A stretch of DNA of 64,000 bases from Megalobrama amblycephala (taxonomy: Eukaryota; Chordata; Actinopteri; Cypriniformes; Xenocyprididae): positions 49,517,691 to 49,581,690 of the forward strand of contig NC_063045.1 in the NCBI RefSeq assembly GCF_018812025.1. The letters are read 5' to 3'. This document shows, piece by piece, positions 53,113 to 62,266 of this stretch. The translations under genes and the position numbers were made by a program. Position 1 is the stretch's first letter; the number at the start of each line of letters is the position of its first letter. The notes beneath the pieces are model-generated. The model saw only the letters and a list, made by a program, of their open reading frames with translations. It did not search any database and was not told where the DNA came from.

Positions 53113-54351
53113 ATGAGGTCAAAGGAACTGCCTGAAGAGCTCAGAGACAAAATTGTGGCAAAGATCTGGCCAAGGTTACAAAAAAAATTTCTGCTGCACT
53201 TAAGGTTCCTAAAAGCACAGTGGCCTCCAAAATCCTTAAATGGAAGACGTTTGGAACGACTAGAACCCTTCCTAGAGCTGGCTGTCCGGCCAAACTGAGC
53301 TATCGGGGGAGAAGAGCCTTGGTGAGAGAAGTAAAGAAGAACCCAAAGATCACTGTGGCTGAGCTCCAGAGATGCAGTCGGGAGATGGGAGAAAGTTGTA
53401 GAAAGTCAACCATCACTGCAGCCCTCCACCAGTCGGGGCTTTATGGCAGAGTGGCCCGACGGAAGCCTCTCCTCAGTGCAAGACACATGAAAGCCCACCT
53501 GAAGGACTCCAAGATGGTGAGAAATAAGATTCTCTGGTCTGATGAGACCAAGATAGAACTTTTTGGCCTTAATTCTAAGCGGTATGTGTGGAGAAAACCA
53601 GGCACTGCTCATCACCTGTCCAATACAGTCCCAACAGTGAAGCATGGTGGTATCACAAAACAAAAAGCTTATAAAAACAATACAAATTTTGAAGCTTTTC
53701 AAGTTCATGTAACTGCCCTAATAATATGTAGTACTTTGTATCCTATTTTTTTTTTTTCTATTTTTTTGTATACATTTCCTTTTTGTATTTTAGTTATTGT
53801 TGGTACTCTTTGTTTTATATGCTCTGATATGTATTACAATGTCTTATATTTGTCATGTAAAATAAAAAAAAAACAAAAAAAAAAAAGTGAAGCATGGTGG
53901 TGGCAGCATCATTCTGTGGGGGTGTTTTTCAGCTGCAGGGAGAGGACGACTGGTTGCAATCAAGGGAAAAATGAATGCGACCAAGTACAGGGATATCCTG
54001 GACGAAAACCTTCTCCAGAGTGCTCAGGACCTCAGACTGGGCCGAAGGTTTACCTTCCAACAAGACAATGACCCTAAGCACACAGCTAAAATAATGAAGG
54101 AGTGGCTTCACAACAACTCTGTGACTCTTCTTGAATGGCCCAGCCAGAGCCCTGACTTAAACCCAATTGAGCATCTCTGGAGAGACCTAAAAATGGCTGT
54201 CCACCAACGTTTACCATCCAACCTGACAGAACCGGAGAGGATCTGCAAGGAGGAATGGCAGAGGATCCCCAAATCCAGGTGTGAAAAACTTGTTGCATCT
54301 TTCCCAAAAAAGACTCATGGCTGTATTAGATCAAAAGGGTGCTTCTACTAA
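53113..54351 (+). pseudogene. Tc1 transposase, frameshifted and interrupted
   Basis: It starts MRSKELPEELRDKIVAK, with the N-terminal helix-turn-helix region followed by a frameshift at about 53165-53220. The 53220 frame carries TVAELQRCSREMGESCRK and ILWSDETKIELFG, which holds the first catalytic Asp. The 53887 frame carries GGGSIILWGCFSAAGRGRLV, FQQDNDPKHTA (second Asp) and WPSQSPDLNPIEHLW (third acidic residue). A few codons near AHLKDSK are missing, and the last residues are frameshifted. The reading is split by the insertion at 53651-53886. It is inactive, though the inverted ends are intact and could be moved in trans. Confidence 0.92.
53651..53886 (+). mobile_element. Retro-insertion with A-rich tail and 14-bp target duplication
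   Basis: The 236-bp segment ends in aaaataaaaaaaaaacaaaa and more A. It is flanked by direct copies of gtgaagcatggtgg (53637-53650 and 53887-53900). That is the signature of target-primed reverse transcription. The T-rich interior resembles a LINE 3' end (5'-truncated) but no open frame is left. A processed noncoding RNA copy is the alternative. Confidence 0.85.
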
Positions 54352-54576
54352 ATACTGAGCAAAGGGTCTGAATACTTAGGACCATGTGATATTTCAGTTT
54401 TTCTTTTTTAATAAATCTGCAAAAATGTCAACAATTCTGTGTTTTTCTGTCAATATGGGGTGCTGTGTGTACATTAATGAGGAAAAACTTGAACTTAAAT
54501 GATTTTAGCAAATGGCTGCAATATAATAAAGAGTGAAAAATTTAAGGGGGTCTGAATACTTTCCGTACCCACTGTA

Positions 54577-55618
54577 TGTGTTTGTACTGAGCTATTCACC
54601 TCTAAAAACACAGATCTTTCTTCTCTGTTTCGGATGAGAGAAGACGGGATGGTGCGAACAGTTCTGTCGGCATGCCAGATCCAGAGATACGTCTCCCGTA
54701 GCAACAGAAGAGCTTCAAAGTCCAACCGTGGCTTTGTCACCTTGTCAAATCACCGCAAAGGTAACCAGTACAACACCTAAACAACTTCACAAACTGCAGC
54801 TACAGCTGAAATACACATAGCTTTAGCAGAGTTCCTCATTAACTGCACTAATTGCTGCAATTAAATGGGCGTAATTACTTTTAGCACAGATATCTCCTAA
54901 CATCTTAAACGCCCCTTGAGATTTTGACTGGTAAGTCCTTTTTTATTGTATTCAGTGTCAGAACCTTCAGAGCCAAAGGGAGGGTGTCAAACCTGAGAGA
55001 TGAGGCCAGAAAAAGTCAGTATAGCATGATCATAAAGTGATTTGAAGGCTTAGACTCACACAACTTTATCTAGATATCTACATAGTACAACCAACAGTCC
55101 ATTTACTGATTTTCTGACACATATTGCACACAAAAATGCAAGCTCTGCCCTGATTGGCTGGCTTAAGCAGTCTCCAAGAGTCAGGATCTATTGGTTTTTA
55201 CCAGTCCAACTGGCTTACATATTCCTCAGATCTGAAAGTAATTCAAATATGAGGCACTTAAACTGATAACAAGAAAAAAATGCAATCAGCTATCTGTGTT
55301 TCTGCCTATGAAGGAGGAACGCAGGGAGAAAAGTCTCAAACTGAAGAACATCAACAGTGCATTTATTACAGCATGACAGAATTCAGATGCTCTGGGCATC
55401 GATCGCAGCAGCCGTTTCAAGTACATTGACATCTGAACGCTGCAACAAAAAGACGCCATGAAACCTCCATTTGTCCTGGAGACTTTGAGAGCCCAGTGTC
55501 CTCTGCTCTGATCCTGCCAAAACACAGAGCCTCTTATTTGACAAATGAGCTCAAGGGATCTTCAGACACCTTTCCCTGTCACTTTATTTAAAGACACTGG
55601 GCAGTTGTCAGCATTTCT
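54577..55618. other. No gene recognised
   Basis: This includes stretches of ordinary GC content at 54600-54760 and 55300-55540 with short open frames on both strands. None has a recognisable domain or paired splice sites that join sez6. They are candidates for conserved noncoding DNA only. Confidence 0.35.
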
Positions 55619-56850
55619 AAGAATGAACAAAAATGCAAAAATATTTCATATACAGCATATTACAGCATAGATGTCTGCTTAGAATATTAACAACCACTCA
55701 GTAATATCACAAAATGTTCATATTAAAAGGAGATATCAGAATAAATGCAATTACATTTTTAAAGGTGACCTAGAATTAAAAATTGAATTTACCTTGGCAT
55801 AGTTAAATAACAAGAGTTCAGTACATGGAAATGACATACAGTGAGTCTCAAACTCCATTGTTTCCTCCTTCTTATATAAATCTCATTTGTTTAAAAGACC
55901 TCCGAAGAACAGGCGAATCTCAACATAACACTGATTGTGACGCAACAGTCGGGATCATTAATATGTACGCCCCCAATATTTGCATGTGCCAGCTCATGTT
56001 CAAGGCATTAGACAAGGGCAGAACGTCTGGATGTGCACAGCAGAATCACATGATCCATGATATCATGATATTTTTTGTGATATTTGTAAATTGTCTTTCT
56101 AAATGTTTCGTTAGCATGTTGCTAATGTACTGTTAAATGTGGTTAAAGTTACCATCGTTTCTTACTGTATTCACAGAGACAAGACTGTCGTTATTTTCAT
56201 TTTTTAAACATTTTTTGCAGTCTGTATAATTCATAAACACAACTTCATTCTTCATAAATCTCTCCAACAGTGTGTAATGTTAGCTTTAGCCACGGAGCAC
56301 CATCAAACTCATTCAGAATCAAATGTAAACATCCAAATAAATACCATACTTACGTGATTAGACATGCTGCATGACGAACACTTAGTAAAGATCCATTTTG
56401 AGGGTTATATTAGCTGTGTGAACTTTGTTTATGCCGTTTAAGGCAAGCGTGAGCTCCGGGGGCGGGGAGCATGAGAATTTAAAGGGGCCGCAGCCTGAAT
56501 CGGCGCATATTTAATGATGCCCCAAAATAGGCAGTTAAAAAAATGAATTAAAAAAATCTATGGGTTATTTTGAGCTGAAACTTCACAGACACATTCAGGG
56601 GACACCTTAGACTTACATTACATCTTGTGAAAACACGTTCTACGGCACCTTTAAATAAACACAAACTTCAGACACTTGACCCCCAATTTCAAATCACTTA
56701 AAGTGCCCCTATCATGCTTTTTTGAATATCACCTTTCATGCAGTGTGTAATGTAGTTGAATTTAAAAGGTCTGCAAAGTTTTAAAGTTCAAAGTGAAATA
56801 ATAACAAATAAAGTTATTGTCTCCTAAAAGAAAGAATCGGTTCTGAACTG
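55619..56850 (+). repeat. Repeat copy B, occupied by a TTAA element
   Basis: Its left part (55619-55762) and right part (56651-56850) match copy A at 50979-51307. Together with the insert this gives a filled site. A short duplication (cagcatattacagcatagat near 55655) distinguishes it from copy A. Confidence 0.85.
55763..56650. mobile_element. TTAA element (888 bp) at a proven target site
   Basis: TTAA is present at both borders (55759-55762 and 56651-56654), while the empty copy A has one TTAA. The ends aggtgacctagaa and (reversed) aggtgccgtagaa match at 11 of 13. The interior matches 38550-39528. It has no transposase. The data fit a piggyBac-like cut-and-paste mover. Confidence 0.88.
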
Positions 56851-57785
56851 CTGAAACCCCTTACAAAAAAAGAAGTTTATTCAAGTGTGCTATTAGTATA
56901 CTTATTTTAAACTAAAAATAAGAAAGTATACTGTCAAAAAACAAAACAAAAAAAAAACACTCAAGTATACAGGACTTCACAGAGATCAAATTTCTTCAAA
57001 TAAAAAACAAGTATTTCAAAATGCAGTACTTTTTCCTTTTAATGAAGAAGGCAAGAATAGACCATTATAGCCTTCGTAAAAAATATCCTTAGTGTATTTT
57101 AAGACGTACCCTGTTCTGCATTCTGAATCGGAGGCAGAGGAAGCCATCAGGATACTAAATAATGAAATGTCACACATAACAAGAGGGGGATTAGGAGGCC
57201 AACGGACTTGTGGCATTTTAAAAGTCAAAATGTCAACTTGTAATCTTCCTCTTAAATATACCAATTTTATGGTTGTGTGGCTGCAGGTGCCTGGCATGTT
57301 AAGAGCATCAGCTTTGCGCTTTCAAGAGGATCAGCGAGTATTGATGCCCAGGAAGTCGATGTCGCCGCCCTTTAGGCTGAAATAAAAACACTTGAAATCA
57401 ATACAAGAACCATCACAGCATGCTGACTGAATAAAGGGTTTTAAATGCCTTTTTGACACAAAAGGAAATGTGTGTGGCATACTTTAAGTGTTTTGCATGG
57501 TCACACAGATAAAACGCTACAATAAATGGTTCCAGACACATTATACTTTCTGTCCTCTATAATCTGCTGCATTTCTTTACGATAAAAGGCCATCGCAGAA
57601 CGGCCTGCCATTGCTTTTGGTTCAAAGCTGTATGCCACAAAGCAATTCATCCAACCTAACCTCCCATTTATATTTGATGGATGAATCGGAAGTAACATCA
57701 GCCACGATTTTGGTTAGGATGGCTGTGTTAGCCCCTACTGGTAGATTTCTGCTCTTCTTCTGTGTAAATTAGGAACACATGAAGT
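56851..57785. other. No gene recognised
   Basis: This AT-rich sequence contains an A-rich patch at 56940-56955. It ends in the 8-bp catgaagt that is duplicated by the hAT insertion. Confidence 0.4.
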
Positions 57786-57999
57786 CAGGGGCGCTGCTAA
57801 GGATTTTGGGCCCCATGAAAAGAATCTTGACAGGGCCCCCAACGCAGCTGAGAGTTTTTTCATATTAATTTACATAAAATCATGCGCTTTTATGGTATTT
57901 TGACTATCATTCTCATATATTTAAGTCAATCAGACAATTGAACTCCATCCCATGTCCACACCCGTAATTTGTCCTCTGTAATACTGCACTACTTCAGTA

Positions 58000-58145
58000 C
58001 TGTATAATGTGTATATACTGTGCATAGCTGTACATGTGTCATATAGTGTATTCACATATATTTATATTTGTATGAATGTACTGTACATATTTGTACTGTA
58101 CACTGGCAATGACAATAAAGTTAATCTAATCTAACCTAATATTTT
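58000..58145 (+). repeat. LINE-like 3' tail inside the hAT left end
   Basis: The segment ends in ctggcaatgacaataaagtt followed by aatctaatctaacctaat, the style of simple-repeat tail seen at 3' ends of some fish LINEs. It is present at the same place in the second hAT copy (about 62455-62622). It therefore became part of the element before either copy inserted. Confidence 0.5.
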
Positions 58146-58393
58146 TAACATGACAGTTGAAATGTAACGGAAACACTGAGCACTCTTAATACAATGAAAT
58201 GTATTTATATTTATTTGCTTCAACACTGATACTGAAAACACCACCATAAAACAAAATGGCCATATACAATTTCTAATAATTTAAGCAGAACTTGCATAAT
58301 ATACTATATCAAAGAATGGCCAAGGTATAACATAGATGAGACTGAGTTACTCTTTCCACATCATTTCTAATCTCTTGTACTTGCTCAACATTT

Positions 58394-61143
58394 CTAAACA
58401 AAAGTCCAACGTCTGACCTTTTCAGCTGCAAAATCATTAATCAAATCTTTGAAGTCGAGCTCTCTAGCCAACTCGCTCTCAATGGAAAGCATAGCAAGAC
58501 TGCAAAGCCTTTCTTGAGACATTGTAGACCTCAAGTAGTTTTTTATCAGTTTTAATTTGCTGAATGCCCTCTCCCCACCAGCAACAGTTACTGGCAGTGT
58601 GCAAAATAAACGCAAAGCAATGCACACTTCTCCAAAGATGCTTTGCAGCTGCAGCTTACAAATAGCATTTAGGAGTTCAAGAGGTGACAGGTTAGGGGGG
58701 AAGTTGGAAGCATATACACGGTTTAGGTGTCTTACTTGATTTTCAAAATCAGGAGTTAGATCACTGGAATACTTAGTGATCAGTGGTTGGCACACAGAAG
58801 AGATTTTGTCCTCACTAATCTGCCCAACTTTCAGAACCGCATAAAACTCGTTCACAATATCAGCAATTCTCTGGAACCTAGTGTCTAAGTCACTGATGAT
58901 ACTATCCATAGCAGTGTAAAACACAGTATTCCGAAACTCTGTTTCTGAATCTTCCTGAGTTGTCTCCTCTTCACAGGTTTCATCATGGAATCTCTTTCTT
59001 TTCTTCTTGCGACTGCACTCCTTGCTTAACTGAGGAGTAACTTGAGCTTCTCCAGCTATCAACTTTGCCTCAGCTAGGAGAGACCCCCATGCATCTCTCA
59101 GAGACTGCATCTCTTCTGTCAAGGCTCTGATATTGGCTGCCTCTATTTCAAGTGAGATTTTCCCTGACTGGAGAATAACATTCCTGTCATCAATGCTTTG
59201 CAGTACTTTCAGCCAGATGGTGAGAAGAAGAATAGCATCAAATGACATGAAGTATTTTCTGAGACCATTAGCATCTGATCTTGCTTCATTGGTGAGACTG
59301 CAAGTCATTAGTATGCTATCAAGTGCATTGATGACAGAAGGTAGGTGCTTTGCCACAGGTTTAACAGCCTCAATCCTTGCACTCCAGCGGGTATCAGATA
59401 GCTGATGCAATGAGGAACCTGTTTGCTCTTTGTAGATTGCCCAGCGCTCTGGGCTGCTACTTACAAATGTGTACAGGCGATTTATGCAGCCAAAAAAGGT
59501 GGATACATCTGGACTTGATTGTGCAGCATGTACACCGACAAGATTTAATGTATGAGAGGCACAAGGTGAATAAGTAGCTAGCTTGTTTTTCCTCAGTATT
59601 TCAGCTTGGACTCCCTTTACCTTCCCTGACATATTTGCCCCATTGTCATATCCCTGTCCTCTGCAATCACTGATGTCAATCCCATGCTCACAAAGAACAG
59701 ACTCAATCATCTTTGCTATCTCACTCCCTGTCTTTTTGTAAAAATCCTTGAATTCAAGGAACCTCTCAGTGATCTCCCACTCGTCTTTTTCTTTGTCATA
59801 TTTGACATACCGTAGTACCACCACGTTTTGCTCTGTATGGGAAATGTCTGGTGTGGCATCGGCGATGACTGCATAATAGATGGCATCCTCCCTTTCCTGT
59901 AGAATTCTTTTCAGAACTCGTCTGCCACATAAGTTGATGAACTCATTTTGACTTTCAGAGCTAAGATAATGTGTTAGCCTGGTTTGTTTTCCTTCTTTTT
60001 TTTTTTGTTTGTTGTCCCTGATTTTTTGAAAGTGCTCTTTCAGCAGAGGATCATAATGTGACAAAAGCTCCAGTGTGCCTAGAAAATTGCCATTATGAAC
60101 GTCATCTAAGTCGCTTGTTTTGCCTCTGAAAGGCAGGTTTCTTGAGGCCAGGTGTAGGGTAACATCTAACAGTCTCTCCAGGATGGCCCTATTTTTCTCA
60201 ATTTCTGTTTGGAACTCCCTGTTTAACAGAGAGTCTATACCTTTATCTTGTAAAACAGATCTTTGCAGATTTTTCCATCTTAAGTAGCAGTCTCTGTGTG
60301 CATCACTCCTCTCATGGATTGGGAGTTTATTGTACATGTGACGCCACTTCACATGACACATTTTAAACCCATTTTGACTGGCCAGTGCACTACAGGAAGG
60401 CTTTTTCTGTATACTGGAGAAAAGCACACATGGTATGCAATAAAGTGACTGATTGCTTTGACTAAAAGTAAGCCAGTCTCTCTTAATTTTTTCTCTCTTA
60501 TTGGCTGACTTTGTATAATTCAAGTATTCAGGGAACGGCTTCCCCCCTGAATCGCATGGCATTTCCACTTTCTTTTCTCTCATGGTCACAGCCAATTTTC
60601 TGACTATATCCTCCCTATCCTGATCAGTACAAACTGCTGGCCACAAACCAGGGTCGTTTGTCACAATATTTTCTTCCCTTTCAAATCCCTCAACATTCAG
60701 TCCATCCTCGGCATCTGAATTCTCATCTCCATCTTCACTCTCTGCCATCTGTCTCTCACTTGCATCTGTACCCTCTTCCATCTCTTTCTCCACTCCCTTA
60801 GTTCTCCCTGACAAACAGGAAGAGGGTCCTGGAACTGACAAAGTATATAGCATTTCCTATAGCCAATCTTTTCCACTCTACAGATGCCTCTTATATGTTG
60901 TGTGTATCACTTTCAGACATTAATGTGTTGCCATTAAACCAATACTAATAGCCGCTCACCTTCTTCTTCATGTGGGAGCGCAGAGGCTGATTCAGGGGAT
61001 GCTGGAGTTAGGGGTTGGGAGACAGCTGGACCAGTTGCTGCTGCTGGTTCATTTGACTCTGTTTGGAACGAGGCATGATTTTGACAATAAATCACAAAGC
61101 CTTGCTGCTCCCTGACTTTTCCTAAAACTACATGAATTTTCAT
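58394..61143 (-). CDS. hAT-family transposase (ZMYM1-like), two exons
   Basis: Exon 1 is 61143-60960 and ends in a GTGAGC donor; exon 2 is 60834-58394 after a TTTGTCAG acceptor. Joining them keeps phase and gives 874 codons. An acidic N-terminus is followed by a TTF-type zinc finger region (about residues 150-255: WLTFSQSNQSLYCIPCVLFS and HERSDAHRDC), then a DUF4371/RNase H-like core. The core has AVIADATPDIS (first acidic site), CRGQGYDNGANMSG (second) and the C-terminal hAT dimerisation region GGERAFSKLKLIKNYLRS. It would bind the element ends and cut them out. No stop or frameshift is seen, so activity is possible. Domesticated ZMYM1-like host genes are related, but the flanking ends show this is a transposon gene. 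Confidence 0.88.
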
Positions 61144-62115
61144 TAAAACTAGTTTAAATATTTATTGTGTGAATAAAAACAGAAATATAATCATTTCTAC
61201 CTATAACGTCCACAGGCAGTCATTTTGCGCTGTTTAAATTGAGTTTTGCCGACGGTCTGGATCAGATAATTTGAAAGTATTATGTGAAGATGGTTGGCAG
61301 AGATGAATCATGCTGTATTTGACAATATAGGGGACATTGTAGTAATACAACTCCACATCATCTTCAAGAGATACACTGAAACCTCACAAACAGCTGATAG
61401 TTGTTTGTACAGCAGCTGGCAGAGGATTTTTATCAGAGTTCATGAAGTTAGACTGCTTGCAAGACTCGTACAAAGATGCCGACACCGGCTGCATGTGAGG
61501 CAAAGCCGTGCACCCGCTGCACCCTGCTCTATCGAAACGTGCTAACTTATCGAAAAATGCTACCGTAGAGACCTAGGGCCTCATGTACAAAGCGTGCGTA
61601 CGCACAGAAAAGTGCCGTAGGCTACGATCATTGTCACGGGCGGTCCACTATAACAATTTAGGCCTACTTACAAACCCACCTTTTCTTGTGAAATATTGGG
61701 TAACATACTGTCGACCCTTTGCCTCTTTCACTTCTCTTATTTTTTTCTCTTTCCGTTTTTGACTTCCAGATTTTTGAGGCATTTTCACATCCTCTGTCAA
61801 GTTGAATCTGCCGGGCCGGCGCTATAAGTGAAGTCAAGCTGTTTGTGTTGCCTTGGTTACTGGATACAATTTGGGCGGACTGAACCATTTTATGATAATC
61901 GAGAGGGGGAGAGGGGCCCACGGACGTTTGTGTTTCCTAAACAAATACATTTTTTTGACACCAGGAAACAGCAAATAGAATAATTTAAAGTTAATAATTT
62001 TTACTATCAAATATTTTTTTTAGCACCACAATTTTATTGGGGGCTTCTCTGGGCCCCCTCTTAGTCATGGGCCCCGAGAATCGTCATCGTTTACCCCCCC
62101 TTTACAGCGCCCCAG

Positions 62116-62266
62116 CATGAAGTACATAAACCATCAACAGAGAACAAAGTTCTCTCAGAAGAGCCCAAAAGACTAAGATCTTTCCGTTTCTGTGAGAGAC
62201 AGCAAAGGGACAGTTAGCACCACCTGCAGAGTTCAGACAGCTTGAGGATATTAGGTTATGTTCAGA
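62116..62266. other. 151-bp spacer between two hAT insertions
   Basis: This host sequence begins with the catgaagt target duplication of the first hAT and ends with tgttcaga, the presumptive target site of the second. It shows no other feature. Confidence 0.75.

Larger units (their letters stand above)
52711..54574 (+). mobile_element. Tc1 element with nested retro-insertion
   Basis: TA flanks (52709-52710 and 54575-54576) bound inverted ends cagtgggtacggaaagtatt of about 200 bp that pair nearly perfectly. Without the 250 bp gained by insertion (236 bp plus 14 bp of duplicated target) it is about 1.61 kb, the normal Tc1 length. It carries a transposase pseudogene on the plus strand. It belongs to a Tc1 family common in fish genomes. 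Confidence 0.95.
57786..62115 (-). mobile_element. hAT element, 4330 bp, with 8-bp target duplication
   Basis: The left end caggggcgctgctaagg and the reversed right end ctggggcgctgtaaagg are short imperfect inverted repeats. A perfect 8-bp direct repeat catgaagt flanks the element (57778-57785 and 62116-62123), as hAT insertions produce. It encodes an apparently intact two-exon transposase on the minus strand. The left 600 bp (57786-58393) and right 970 bp (61144-62115) are noncoding. A second copy starts at 62267. Confidence 0.95.

Noticed and set aside
54495..54740. 81-codon minus-strand frame considered as an upstream sez6 exon
   Set aside because: It overlaps the end of a Tc1 element, lacks a signal peptide and has no matching splice phase.
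58394..61143. Transposase as a domesticated ZMYM1-like host gene
   Set aside because: Terminal inverted repeats, an 8-bp target duplication and a second copy nearby show it is a transposon gene.
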